Of a stretch of 64,000 nt of DNA, positions 29,405 to 38,106 are shown piece by piece. Under the pieces are notes generated by a model. It ran no database searches. It saw only the letters and a program-made list of their open reading frames with translations, and was not told the origin of the DNA. The DNA comes from Microbacterium sp. Leaf159. GTDB taxonomy: Bacteria; Actinomycetota; Actinomycetes; Actinomycetales; Microbacteriaceae. Where the stretch lies: assembly GCF_001423615.1 (NCBI RefSeq), contig NZ_LMOU01000002.1, positions 431,857 to 495,856 of the forward strand. The letters run 5' to 3'. Made by a program: the position numbers and the translations under genes. Numbering within the stretch: position 1 is the first letter of the stretch; the number at the start of each line of letters is the position of its first letter.

Positions 29405-29773
29405 TCAGCCCTTCTTCGCGCCGTAGCGGCTGCGAGCCTGCTTACGGTTCTTGACGGCCTGGGTGTCCAGGGCGCCACGGACGATCTTGTAACGAACACC
29501 GGGGAGGTCCTTGACACGACCGCCGCGGACGAGCACCAGCGAGTGCTCCTGGAGGTTGTGACCCTCGCCCGGGATGTAGGCGGTCACCTCGGAGCCGTTG
29601 CGGAGCTTCACACGGGCGACCTTGCGCATCGCCGAGTTCGGCTTCTTCGGGGTGGTGGTGTAGACGCGGGTGCAGACCCCGGCCTGCTGCGGGTTCGACT
29701 TCAGGGCAGGCGTCTTGGTCTTGGTGACCTTCGGCGAGCGACCCTTGCGAACCAACTGCTGAATGGTTGGCAC
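29405..29773 (-). CDS. rpsL: 30S ribosomal protein S12
   Basis: S12 monitors codon-anticodon pairing in the decoding centre. The 122-residue product starts [15 protein letters not shown] and contains [13 protein letters not shown] and [10 protein letters not shown]. Lysines 43 and 88, the positions altered in most streptomycin-resistant mutants, are the wild-type residues. It is the first gene of the str operon, with a leader of about 160 bases and a good promoter upstream. Confidence 0.98.
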   Translation of the reverse strand: MPTIQQLVRKGRSPKVTKTKTPALKSNPQQAGVCTRVYTTTPKKPNSAMRKVARVKLRNGSEVTAYIPGEGHNLQEHSLVLVRGGRVKDLPGVRYKIVRGALDTQAVKNRKQARSRYGAKKG

Positions 29774-29939
29774 GTTCTCTCCTCATAGTGCTGCACGGTG
29801 ACAGCGTGATGGGTTTCACCTCATGACCCACCGGCACGCCGGAATCGACGGGCCTTTGTGGTGGTGGGTATGCCGTGGGGGCGGACCGGCATGGTGCCGA
29901 CGCCCAGCGCACACGTCGAGACGTGCACACACCTGATCA

Positions 29940-29968
29940 AGTGTAATGCCGCGTAACGTGACGGTCAA
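29940..29968 (-). promoter_or_regulatory. str operon (rpsL) promoter
   Basis: On the minus strand TTGACC (29968-29963) and TACACT (29945-29940) are separated by exactly 17 bases. The predicted start near 29933 gives a leader of about 160 bases before rpsL. The 221-base gap 29774-29994 holds this promoter and leader and nothing else recognisable. Confidence 0.8.
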
Positions 29969-29994
29969 ATGAGCGTCGGTGTCCACGCCGGACG

Positions 29995-32900
29995 TCAGCG
30001 CAGATCCCGCATCCGCGCGGCGACGCCGCCGCCCTCCCCCGTGCGACGCTCTGCGGTCACCGCGATGATGAGGAGCACGGCTCCCATCACCGCGAGCGTG
30101 ATCCACCACGGCATCGACTCGATGCCGCGGCCGATCTGCACCGAGAAGACGAAGACGTTCTCGATCGGAAGCACGATGAGGCCGAGCAGGAACGGGGCGG
30201 CGAGGCGGTTGCGCGAGCCGATGAGGATCGCCGCCAGAGCGAGCACCATCACCAGGATCGCCCGCCAGGTGAGCGGATCCGTGAAAGTCGAGACGATCGA
30301 CGCGATCATCATCGTGACGATCCCCGGCGCGAGCAGCGCCCAGGAGCCGGTCCACCGTGCGGGCCAGCTGTTCAGCGTGCCGCGCTCTCCCATGCTCTCA
30401 CCGTCGGTCCGCCGCATGGCGAGCGCGCCGGCGACCAGCAGGAACGCGCCCAGCGGCAGCGAGAACCACTCGACTCGCAGATCACGCGGGCTCCACGCCA
30501 CGACGGCGGTGACGAACGCGATGGCGAAGAGGAACCACACGGGCGGGGCGGTCGTCGCCCGCACGCTCACCCTGCGTGCGGTCGCGACCGTCGCGATCAG
30601 GTAGCCGAGCATCAGCATCCACATCGGCCAGATCGAGAACCAGTCCCGCTCGATCGCGGTCCAGGTGCCGGCGGCGAGGGCGAGCGCGGCGGGAGCCCCC
30701 AGCCAACGTGTTCTCCGCAGCGCAGAGTCGACGCCCGCCGAAGCGCGGAGCGCACGGGCGGTGAGTGCGAGCACCAGAGCGCCCACCGCGCTCACGCCGA
30801 GGCAGGCGACGAAGAGGCCGAGTCCCTGCAGCTGCCCGAAGTCCCAGCCGAGTCCGATGCGGATGCCCTGGAGAGGTCCGACGACTGCCGCGAGCCCCGC
30901 GGCGATGAGGGTCGGGATGCGCAGCTCGCGGAGGCGGTGCAGCCTCGATCCTGGCTGGGCGCGACGGACCAGAGCGTCGAGGGCGAGCAGCACCCAGGCA
31001 CCGGCGAGGAGTCCTCCGACTCGCCACGAGACTCCCGTCTGACCGACAGCATCGGGTTCGATTAGGGCGACGAGGGCGAGGATCGGCCCGATCGCGACGA
31101 GCAGGCCCGCGCCGAACAGCGCGGTCGCCCGACCGCCGCGGACCGTGACGAGCACGGCCACGAGCGCGGCACCGAGGGACGGCGGGAGCAGATAGGCCTC
31201 GAGGAGGTCGACACCGGCGATCCCCCAGACACACCACAGCGCCCCGGTGAACGACGCGCCCGCGACGGCCCAGGCGTAGCGGCGACCGGCGAACAGCGCG
31301 GCAGCGACGCCGCCGAGCCCGATCACGAGGAGGACGATCAGCGCGGTGCCGAGTCCCGCCGCCTCGCGACCGACCGCGAGGCCGGTGGCGATGAGCCCGG
31401 TGAGCAGGGCCGACGATTCGATCGCGACGCGCGCGGCGTCGGCCGTCGCCGGGGCGTGTCCTCGCGCCACGAGCGCTCCACGGACCGAGGAGGACGACGC
31501 GAGAGCGAGGGCGACGAGCACCGCGACGATCGGGAGGGCGACCGGCGACCCGCTCGAGGCGAGCAGCTGGGCCCCGAGGCAGACCACGACGACCGCGAGA
31601 GTCGGCACGAGCATCCCCGCCGCCGCCGTGCGCACGAGTCTCGTGAGTCCTGGCCGGCGCGTGAGCAGCAGCGTCAGGGCGAGGACGAACATCAGCCCGG
31701 TGGAGAGCGCGGTCCAGCCGCTGCGCTCCTCGACGACCTGCAGGACTCCGATGCCGAAGGGCACCGCGGAGACGACGAGGATCGCCTGCCACGACCTCGC
31801 TCCGATGCGCGGAAGATACGTGGCCGAGATCGCGACGAGCAGACCCGCGGATGCCGTCAGGCAGAGCTGCGCGATGCTGCCGACCCCGCCCTCGGCCAGT
31901 GCCGTCGCGACGAGGATCAGCCCATAGGCGAAGCCCGCGCCGACCGAGAGGAAGCGCAGTCGGGCCGGACGTACGGCGGCGAGGGCGCCCAGCGCGATCA
32001 GCGTCGCGATGCCCGCGAGAGGGACGGCGGATGCGTCGCGCCAGGCGACGATCACCGAGGCCACGAGCGCGAGATACGCGCCGATGAGCAGGAGCGGGAC
32101 GATGCCTCTGCCCGCCGTGCGCTCCGGCATCCGGGCCATCACCACTGCGACCGCGACGACGGCACCCGTGAGGACGGCGATCGCCGCAGGGAGCACCAGC
32201 AGACCGCCGCAGCCGAGAACGAGCACCACGAGCGCACCGGACACGAGGGACACCCGCGCGGCGGGGACGGAGAGTGTGCGGATGCCGTCCCGATCGCGGG
32301 CGAGGCGGCCGAAGACCGCGAGTCCGACAGAGACGGCCACGAGTCCGGCGGGGGTACCCCACCCCGCGAGGCCGGATGCATCGACACCGTCGCTCTGCCG
32401 GAGGAAGCCGGTGACGGTGGTCGCGCCGGTGATCACGGCGTCGGCGAGCAGAGCGAGGGCCGGCACGGCGAGTACCGACAGCGCTCCCCCGGCGACCTGT
32501 CCGCGCGGCACCCGCGCAGGCAGGGGCACCACCGCGCCGATCAGCACGAGCGCGACGGCGGCCGCCGCGGGGATGATCGCGAAGTACCACGAGATCGAGA
32601 GCTCCCGGATGCCGGGGACGGCGTACACGACGAGCACGATCGCCGCCGAGCCTGCCGCACCGGCGACGTAGGCCCAGAGAGGACCGAGCATCCGCCGAGC
32701 CGCGATCACGGCGTGCACTGCGATCAGGGCGAGCATCCCGCTCATGGCGAACAGTGACGCGGTCTCGCTCCCCAGGTCGATCCGCCACACGAGCACGAGT
32801 GCGCTCGCAGTCGCGATCAGCTGCACCGCCACGAGGGTGACGCGCTCGACGTTCGGCGGACGGAGGAACTCGATGATCGCCGCTCCGGCGAGGGCGACGC

Positions 32901-33777
32901 CTATCGCGCCCGCCACGCCCGCGAGCGAGGTCGCTCCCGCCGCTCCCAGCATCGCGGGGGTGAGCGCCAGCGTGACCGTCGCCGTCCACTGCCAGACCCT
33001 GATGCCGCGTTGCGTGCCGGCACCGAGCATCACGATCGAGGCGACGGCGCAGGCGACCGCGGCCGTGAGCCAGGGGTCGACCCCGGGCGCGGCGAGCTGT
33101 GCGACGGCATGCACGTCGAGCCCCGCGAACACCAGCCCGAGGCCGCCGACCGCTTCGGCCGAGAAGCGCAGGCCGCGCCGGGAGAGCAACCAGGCTCCAC
33201 CGAGGAACAACAGGGTGATGAGCCAGACGATCACACTCCGCAGGGCACGATCGGCGAGGTCGGGGTTGAAGTAGGTGAAGACGATCGCGGCGACGGCGAA
33301 CAGGCCGGCACCGGCGGTCGCGAGGACCGACTGGAGCGTCGCACTGCTCTGCGGCGACGCCGGGGTCTTCTCCCCGCCGCCTGCCGCCGGCGGGGGCGGG
33401 GGCGGGGGCGGCTGCGACTCGGCCGACGCCGCGGGCTGCGCCCTCTCCGGCATGGCGACGGACACGGAGGCGGATGCCGAAGCACCTGCCGACGCGGATG
33501 ACGATACGGCTGGCACGGGGACGAGCGGGACGCGGGTGAGCGTCTCGTCGCGAGCGCGAAGTGCCGCGGCGGCCGCCAGCGATGCCTCCCAGACCTCGGT
33601 GCCGATGGCGCCACGCAGGTCGGAGCCGCAGCGCGCGCAGCATCCGCCGTCCAGCATCCCGCGACACACCGGGCAACTGGTGTGGTCGAGGAGCTGCAGG
33701 GCGAGCACCTCACCCCAGGTCGTCGAGTGCGGGCCCGGGGTCGACGGGATTGACGGCGTCACAGATGTCGTGGTCAT
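29995..33777 (-). CDS. Large polytopic membrane protein with N-terminal zinc ribbon (SCO7613-like)
   Basis: A 1,260-residue protein. Residues 35-50 form a zinc ribbon (C35, C38, C46 or C47, C50: CPVC...CCARC). A Ser/Ala/Pro-rich linker follows with eight consecutive prolines near residue 130. From about residue 160 to the end there are some 30 or more closely spaced hydrophobic helices with few polar residues. The architecture matches the actinobacterial family called SCO7613 C-terminal domain-containing membrane proteins, which has no assigned function. The ATG at 33777 overlaps the HTH gene stop (ATGA), so the two are coupled. It is the third gene of a DUF2975-HTH-polytopic operon. It could be a transporter or sensor, but nothing in the sequence shows which. 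Confidence 0.9.
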   Translation of the reverse strand: MTTTSVTPSIPSTPGPHSTTWGEVLALQLLDHTSCPVCRGMLDGGCCARCGSDLRGAIGTEVWEASLAAAAALRARDETLTRVPLVPVPAVSSSASAGASASASVSVAMPERAQPAASAESQPPPPPPPPAAGGGEKTPASPQSSATLQSVLATAGAGLFAVAAIVFTYFNPDLADRALRSVIVWLITLLFLGGAWLLSRRGLRFSAEAVGGLGLVFAGLDVHAVAQLAAPGVDPWLTAAVACAVASIVMLGAGTQRGIRVWQWTATVTLALTPAMLGAAGATSLAGVAGAIGVALAGAAIIEFLRPPNVERVTLVAVQLIATASALVLVWRIDLGSETASLFAMSGMLALIAVHAVIAARRMLGPLWAYVAGAAGSAAIVLVVYAVPGIRELSISWYFAIIPAAAAVALVLIGAVVPLPARVPRGQVAGGALSVLAVPALALLADAVITGATTVTGFLRQSDGVDASGLAGWGTPAGLVAVSVGLAVFGRLARDRDGIRTLSVPAARVSLVSGALVVLVLGCGGLLVLPAAIAVLTGAVVAVAVVMARMPERTAGRGIVPLLLIGAYLALVASVIVAWRDASAVPLAGIATLIALGALAAVRPARLRFLSVGAGFAYGLILVATALAEGGVGSIAQLCLTASAGLLVAISATYLPRIGARSWQAILVVSAVPFGIGVLQVVEERSGWTALSTGLMFVLALTLLLTRRPGLTRLVRTAAAGMLVPTLAVVVVCLGAQLLASSGSPVALPIVAVLVALALASSSSVRGALVARGHAPATADAARVAIESSALLTGLIATGLAVGREAAGLGTALIVLLVIGLGGVAAALFAGRRYAWAVAGASFTGALWCVWGIAGVDLLEAYLLPPSLGAALVAVLVTVRGGRATALFGAGLLVAIGPILALVALIEPDAVGQTGVSWRVGGLLAGAWVLLALDALVRRAQPGSRLHRLRELRIPTLIAAGLAAVVGPLQGIRIGLGWDFGQLQGLGLFVACLGVSAVGALVLALTARALRASAGVDSALRRTRWLGAPAALALAAGTWTAIERDWFSIWPMWMLMLGYLIATVATARRVSVRATTAPPVWFLFAIAFVTAVVAWSPRDLRVEWFSLPLGAFLLVAGALAMRRTDGESMGERGTLNSWPARWTGSWALLAPGIVTMMIASIVSTFTDPLTWRAILVMVLALAAILIGSRNRLAAPFLLGLIVLPIENVFVFSVQIGRGIESMPWWITLAVMGAVLLIIAVTAERRTGEGGGVAARMRDLR

Positions 33778-33995
33778 GACCGCTCCTCGGATTCGGGGAC
33801 CCAGCGCAGGATGTCTCCCGGCTGGCACTCGAGCACGCGGCAGATCGCCTCGAGGGTCGTGAAACGCACCGCTTTGGCCCTGCCGTTCTTGAGCACGGCG
33901 ACGTTCGCGGGCGTGATCCCGATGGCGTCCGCGAAGTCCTGCACGCTCATCTTCTTGATGGCGAGCTGCACGTCGAGGTCGATGACGATCGGCAT
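33774..33995 (-). CDS. Small HTH regulator, YozG/Cro-CI type
   Basis: A 73-residue DNA-binding protein consisting only of a lambda-repressor-like helix-turn-helix: VQDFADAIGITPANVAVLKNGRAKAVRFTTLEAICRVL read as segments of helices 2-5, with the typical ending CQPGDILRW. Such proteins are paired with DUF2975 membrane proteins in many Gram-positives. It overlaps both neighbours (TGATG with the DUF2975 gene, ATGA with the polytopic protein). A palindrome upstream of the operon is a good candidate for its own operator. Confidence 0.9.
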   Translation of the reverse strand: MPIVIDLDVQLAIKKMSVQDFADAIGITPANVAVLKNGRAKAVRFTTLEAICRVLECQPGDILRWVPESEERS

Positions 33996-34471
33996 CAGAC
34001 GACCTCCGACATGTCCTGCTCGAGCTCGAGCGCCTTGCGCAGGAGGCCCCGCAGCACCACGAGGAGCAGCGCGAGTGCGGCGCTCACGACGATCCCCAGG
34101 ACGGCCAGCAGCGACAACGACAAGGACACCGCGCGACTGGCGACGATCACGATGTAGGAGACGAGGATGATCGCGCCCGCGGCGATCAGAGCACCGAGGA
34201 TGATGTCGACGTAGCGGAACGCCTCGACCCGGAAGATGCGCCCCTCCTGCACGAGGGACAGCAGGAACCAGATGCACACCAGCGTCACCTCGATGAGGCC
34301 GATGAAGACGACGGCACCGATGATCCCCGGGATCTCGAGCTGCGCGACGTCGGGATTGCGGATCGCAGTGATGCGCGCGACCTCGGGGATGACCAGGGTC
34401 TGGCTGGCCAGCAGCAGTCCGAGCAGGACGATGATCAGCGCCTTGAGAACGCGGGAGACACGAGGATGCAT
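33995..34471 (-). CDS. DUF2975-like four-helix membrane protein
   Basis: A 158-residue membrane protein with four predicted helices at about residues 8-28, 48-70, 90-112 and 115-140, and a charged C-terminus (LELEQDMSEVV). Composition and pairing with a YozG-type HTH fit the DUF2975 family. The ATG at 34471 is chosen; an in-frame start 23 codons upstream would add a polar segment that lies on top of the palindromic operator. It is the first gene of the three-gene coupled operon. The function is unknown; membrane-linked control of the HTH partner is one possibility. Confidence 0.8.
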   Translation of the reverse strand: MHPRVSRVLKALIIVLLGLLLASQTLVIPEVARITAIRNPDVAQLEIPGIIGAVVFIGLIEVTLVCIWFLLSLVQEGRIFRVEAFRYVDIILGALIAAGAIILVSYIVIVASRAVSLSLSLLAVLGIVVSAALALLLVVLRGLLRKALELEQDMSEVV

Positions 34472-34495
34472 GAATGGCCCTATCGATCGCCAATG

Positions 34496-34518
34496 GGTAT
34501 CTATCGAAAAACGATACC
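34496..34518 (-). promoter_or_regulatory. Palindromic operator candidate for the DUF2975-HTH operon
   Basis: Nested inverted repeats: GGTATC (34496-34501) with GATACC (34513-34518), and inside them TATCG (34502-34506) with CGATA (34512-34516). It is A/T-rich against a GC-rich background, 25 bases before the operon start, and overlaps a possible -10 (TAGATA on the minus strand). Confidence 0.6.
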
Positions 34519-34603
34519 TATCGGCGTGCGACGTCGCCACTCCCCCATCGACCTCTCAGCGGATATGCAGGCAGCGAGGCGACCGCCGTCGGGGGCTGCG
34601 GAC

Positions 34604-35251
34604 CTACGGCACGTCGGGATCGAACGGCGAGTCGAGCGAGTCGGTGAGCTCAGCCAGCAGCGCCTCGATCTGCGGCTCGACATGCTGCGAGATCGCGGCC
34701 TGGATGTAGATGCGGTGTCGGAGCAGGATGCTGCAGATCTCGCGACCCACCATGTTGGCGTACTCGTCGGCGAGCGCCACCTCCTGCCGCAGCGCCACCT
34801 TCGCCTCGTCACTCAGCGGCGGGAGGGGCGGGAGCTCCGCCGTCGCGTCGTCGGCCATGCCGGCGATCGTGAACAGGAACGGCGCCCCGGGAATCGGCTC
34901 CGGGTCCAGCGGCAGACCGTCGAACTCGGGGTCGAGCCCGTCGGCGGGCCGGTAGCTGCGTGCCCGGTTGCGTGCGGCCTGCTGGTCGAGCTCGCGCTGC
35001 AGCATCGGCAGGTTCCTGGCCGTGTACTCGGCAACGGCGTGGTCGACGATGGTCTTTATCCGCGTCGAGAGTCCGTGCTGCACGCCGTGCGGCGTGTTCG
35101 AGCCGATGCCCGCCGCCGACAGGATGGGCGAGCCGAGACAGCGGCGACAGGGCGCGACTCTTCCTCGATGGGTGGCCGGCTCCCACCGAGGCACCCAGCG
35201 CAGCCAGGCCTCGACGGCCTGGTCGACCTGCGTCTCCAACGAGCGCTCCAC
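34604..35251 (-). CDS. Uncharacterised 215-aa actinobacterial protein with CxxC
   Basis: The product starts VERSLETQVDQAVEAW, has a CRRC pair near residue 35, a mainly helical polar middle with Pro-rich stretches (LPLDPEPIPGAP, ELPPLPPLSDE), and an acidic end. No signal peptide or membrane helix is seen. I do not recognise a functional family. The start is GTG at 35251: TACGCT lies exactly six bases upstream, giving a leaderless message, which is better evidence than any ribosome binding site. It is a single-gene unit between the DUF2975 operon and the next membrane genes. Confidence 0.8.
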   Translation of the reverse strand: MERSLETQVDQAVEAWLRWVPRWEPATHRGRVAPCRRCLGSPILSAAGIGSNTPHGVQHGLSTRIKTIVDHAVAEYTARNLPMLQRELDQQAARNRARSYRPADGLDPEFDGLPLDPEPIPGAPFLFTIAGMADDATAELPPLPPLSDEAKVALRQEVALADEYANMVGREICSILLRHRIYIQAAISQHVEPQIEALLAELTDSLDSPFDPDVP

Positions 35252-35257
35252 ACCTAG

Positions 35258-35263
35258 AGCGTA
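35258..35263 (-). promoter_or_regulatory. -10 element TACGCT, leaderless start for the 215-aa gene
   Basis: TACGCT on the minus strand is followed by six bases and then GTG at 35251, so the transcription start should coincide with the start codon. Confidence 0.6.
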
Positions 35264-35310
35264 CGGCGCACCCGGGGTGCACACGGCGATTTCCGCATGA
35301 CGGCGGGGCG

Positions 35311-35802
35311 TCACTCCTCGTCTTCGCGCTCCCAGGGCCACTGCGGATGCTGGGCACGCGTGCGCCGAAGCGCGATGCCGCCCCAGGCCGCGATCGCGGC
35401 GGCGAGGACGAGCACCGCGCTCGGCCCCCCTGTCACGAGATCGCCGGCGACGGCCGTCGCGACGATGAGATCGCCTCGCGCCGTCGCCACACCGATCCAT
35501 ACGGCGAGCAGGTGCGCCAGCGCCGTCGCAAGCGCGATGCCCGGAACGGCGAGGAAAGACGGGTGCGATCGCCGCAGGGCGAACCAGAGGGTCAGGGCGA
35601 AGACGACCACGGCGACCAGCATGCCCGCAGCCCCGGGTACCTGACCGAGACCGGGGACCGAGATGATGTCGCTGTCTGTCGCCACGCTCACCGCACCGAG
35701 TCCGAAGACGGCGAGGGCGAAGAAGCTGATCGCCGCGAGCACCAGCGCCAAGACGGCCGAAACCCCCGCGGACTCGGGTCCACGGGGGTTCGGCGATGAC
35801 AT
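35311..35802 (-). CDS. Small four-helix membrane protein, unknown function
   Basis: A 163-residue protein starting MSSPNPRGPESAG, with hydrophobic helices at about residues 14-40, 58-78, 83-103 and 120-142 and a charged Trp-containing tail (QHPQWPWEREDEE). It starts eight bases after the 340-aa gene ends, so the two are probably cotranscribed. The ATG at 35802 was chosen because a longer in-frame reading runs back through the upstream gene. I do not recognise the family. Confidence 0.8.
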   Translation of the reverse strand: MSSPNPRGPESAGVSAVLALVLAAISFFALAVFGLGAVSVATDSDIISVPGLGQVPGAAGMLVAVVVFALTLWFALRRSHPSFLAVPGIALATALAHLLAVWIGVATARGDLIVATAVAGDLVTGGPSAVLVLAAAIAAWGGIALRRTRAQHPQWPWEREDEE

Positions 35803-35810
35803 GTTCGTGA

Positions 35811-36833
35811 CTACCTCGACAGCGTCGGGCCGGCCTCGAGCGTGCGCTCGTACTCGCGCTGCGCCTCGGCGTTCAGCTCGGTCTTGCGGGCTCCGCTGCG
35901 GGCGACCCACGCACCGAACCAGATCGTCAGCTCGCGAGCGAACACGAACGCGGCGATCGCGAGGGGGTGGAAGAGCTGCGCGCCGACGAGCTCGTTGCCC
36001 TCGCGCGCGCTGAGCAGCCAGAACGGCGCCTCGAACAGCGCACCGAGGATGTGACCGCCGTAGGCGATCAGACCGACGATGATGCCGAAGACGACCCAGA
36101 GGCCCCAGCGACCCCGGTTGATGAATGCGCCGAGCAGCCAGAAGCCCAGGAAGAACACCACGACGGGAACCCAATAGCCCCACGTGGTGAGCGGCGCGAG
36201 CGCCGACTCGGCGATGTTCTCGCCCGTGACGTCGCCGGCGAAAGCGCCGAGACCGAGCGTGGCACCGAGGTACAGGATCGCGAAGGCGACGGTGGCGAGC
36301 AGGCCGATGGCACCCGCCGTGCCGCGGTTGCCGCGCTCACGGGGAGGCTCGGGAGCCTGCACGAAGATCGGCTGCTGCTGCAGGGGCGGGGCGATGATGG
36401 GCTCGGCGACCGCGGGCTCCGACGGGACGATGCGCGTCTCGGTGTCATCGACCGAGGAGTACGCGGCACCGGCCAGAGCCGACTGCTCGTGCGCGACGGG
36501 CGGCGTGTAGGCCGCGGTGGCGTCGGCATCGCTGTTCCAGGACGTCGTGGTGGCGCCCTTGTCGTCGTCCAGGTATTTGGGGTCGTTCAGCTCCGGCGTC
36601 GCGAAGGTGCCGGGGTGCTCGTTCTCGGCCGCTTCGAACGCGGCGAGGTCAGGGTCGACGGCGGGTGTCGTCGTCGCCGCGGGCTTCTCGCCGGCGGCGT
36701 CAGTGGTGTCGGCGGGCGTGCCGGAGACACCTGCACCCGCTGCGGCGGCGGCGTCGAGTCCAGCGTTCGCGCTGTCGACGACGTCGTTGACGTCCTTCGG
36801 CCGCTCGGGCTGTGGAACCTCGGGGTCACTCAT
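35811..36833 (-). CDS. Membrane protein with long Pro/Ala-rich cytoplasmic N-terminus
   Basis: A 340-residue protein. Residues 1-170 are disordered in appearance, rich in Ala, Pro, Asp and Thr, and end with RERGNRG. Residues 172-320 hold about four membrane helices, including a WGLWVVFGIIVGLIAYGG segment. The C-terminus is charged. No enzyme motif is visible. AGAGG upstream supports the ATG at 36833. It is followed closely by the 163-aa membrane protein gene, suggesting a two-gene membrane unit. I do not recognise the family. Confidence 0.85.
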   Translation of the reverse strand: MSDPEVPQPERPKDVNDVVDSANAGLDAAAAAGAGVSGTPADTTDAAGEKPAATTTPAVDPDLAAFEAAENEHPGTFATPELNDPKYLDDDKGATTTSWNSDADATAAYTPPVAHEQSALAGAAYSSVDDTETRIVPSEPAVAEPIIAPPLQQQPIFVQAPEPPRERGNRGTAGAIGLLATVAFAILYLGATLGLGAFAGDVTGENIAESALAPLTTWGYWVPVVVFFLGFWLLGAFINRGRWGLWVVFGIIVGLIAYGGHILGALFEAPFWLLSAREGNELVGAQLFHPLAIAAFVFARELTIWFGAWVARSGARKTELNAEAQREYERTLEAGPTLSR

Positions 36834-36966
36834 GGGGTGCGCCTCTCATCGGAAGTGTGCTCTGCGAGGTTACCGCCGCCCCCGCGCCCGCTGACGGAGG
36901 CGTGCCGACGTGTCGCCCAGCCCGTGTCCGCGCGGATCTCCCTGCATCCCCGGTGGGTCCTGCGAG

Positions 36967-37119
36967 TCAGGGCAGCGTGGATCGAAGAGTGTCTCCGACG
37001 AAGGAGGCCATCGCGGGCATGATCGGGATGGCGAACCAGATCAGAGCTCCCACGACACCGGTGCACAGCACTCCGGCGATCCAGCTGATCGCCACGTTGC
37101 GCCCCGCGACCCGTGCCAT
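36967..37119 (-). CDS. 50-aa single-pass membrane protein
   Basis: A short frame, MARVAGRNVAISWIAGVLCT to a terminal LRSTLP, with one membrane helix of about 22 residues (positions 11-35). Support for a real gene: TAGCGT lies exactly six bases before the ATG, the same leaderless arrangement as its neighbours; the third codon positions are strongly G/C; and it fills the space between malG and the next gene. It is too short for usual gene callers. The function is unknown; a link with the adjacent sugar importer is only positional. Confidence 0.65.
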   Translation of the reverse strand: MARVAGRNVAISWIAGVLCTGVVGALIWFAIPIMPAMASFVGDTLRSTLP

Positions 37120-37125
37120 GCTTCC

Positions 37126-37131
37126 ACGCTA
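37126..37131 (-). promoter_or_regulatory. -10 element TAGCGT, leaderless start for the 50-aa gene
   Basis: TAGCGT on the minus strand, then six bases, then ATG at 37119. Confidence 0.5.
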
Positions 37132-37181
37132 CGACCGGTGGCGGCGACCGCCGTGTCGCAACGCCGAGGAGCACGCGCGGA

Positions 37182-38105
37182 TCAGCCCTTCGTGGCGCCC
37201 GCCGTGAGCCCACCCACGATGTAGCGCTGCAGGAACAGGAAGAGGATCATCACCGGGATGGCGGCCATCACAGCTCCCGCCGAAAATGCCGACCAGTCCG
37301 CGTAGCGCGGGTTGGCCACGAGCTTGGTGAGTCCGACGACCAGCGTCTGCTGCTCTACGTCGACGAGCATGACGCTCGCGATCACGTACTCGTTGACCGT
37401 GCCGATGAACGACAGCAGCGCGACGACTGCGAGGATCGGCGCGACCAGCGGCAGGATCATCGTGAAGAAGATGCGTGCGTGACCTGCGCCGTCGATGCGA
37501 GCGGCCTCGTCGAGCTCCATCGGCAGCGTGTTGAAGAAGCCGTACATCAGATAGGTGTTCACACCGAGAGCGCCGCCGAGGTACACGAGGATCAGACCGG
37601 TGTGCGTGTTGAGTCCGATCGCGGGGAACCAGTCCCCCAGCGTCGACATGAGCAGGAAGATCGCGACCACGGCGAGCAGCTGCGGGAACATCTGCACGAC
37701 GACGATCGTGACGAGCCCGATGCGACGGCCCGCGAAGCGCATGCGCGAGAAGGCATATGCCGCGAGAGCGCCGATGAAGACGGTCACGGCGCCGGTGACG
37801 ACGGCGATGACCAGGGTGTTCAGGAACCACAGTCCGTAGGGATTCTGCGGATCGCTGAGGATGCGCACGTAGCTGTCGAATCCGAACGCGGAGAACAGCT
37901 GATTGGAGCCCGTCAGCGTTCCGCGCGGGTTCAGCGATGCCGAGACGACGTACAGCAGGGGGAACAGCGCGAACGCGCTGACGACGATGGCGACGACGTG
38001 TCGCCATCCGGTGTCGGCGAACCAGCCGCCGAAGGAGCGGCGACGGGGGCCGAGGTTCCGCTCGACCGTGACGGGGGCGGCGGCGCGGGTGTCCGTGGTG
38101 CTCAT
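37182..38105 (-). CDS. malG: Maltose/oligosaccharide ABC transporter permease, MalG type
   Basis: One of two membrane subunits of a carbohydrate importer. The 307-residue protein has six predicted helices and the EAA loop that docks the ATPase (ELDEAARIDGAGHARIFFTMILP, near residue 200). The N-terminal 35 residues are cytoplasmic and Arg/Thr/Ala rich. It starts one base after malF ends. The family is known for maltose, maltodextrin and related sugars; the exact substrate cannot be read from sequence. Confidence 0.93.
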   Translation of the reverse strand: MSTTDTRAAAPVTVERNLGPRRRSFGGWFADTGWRHVVAIVVSAFALFPLLYVVSASLNPRGTLTGSNQLFSAFGFDSYVRILSDPQNPYGLWFLNTLVIAVVTGAVTVFIGALAAYAFSRMRFAGRRIGLVTIVVVQMFPQLLAVVAIFLLMSTLGDWFPAIGLNTHTGLILVYLGGALGVNTYLMYGFFNTLPMELDEAARIDGAGHARIFFTMILPLVAPILAVVALLSFIGTVNEYVIASVMLVDVEQQTLVVGLTKLVANPRYADWSAFSAGAVMAAIPVMILFLFLQRYIVGGLTAGATKG

Positions 38106-38106
38106 G

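Noticed and set aside
30482..33676. A 1,064-codon minus-strand frame inside the polytopic membrane gene
   Set aside because: It overlaps the membrane gene in another frame, is almost wholly Arg/Ala/Gly/Pro, and has no membrane or domain pattern.
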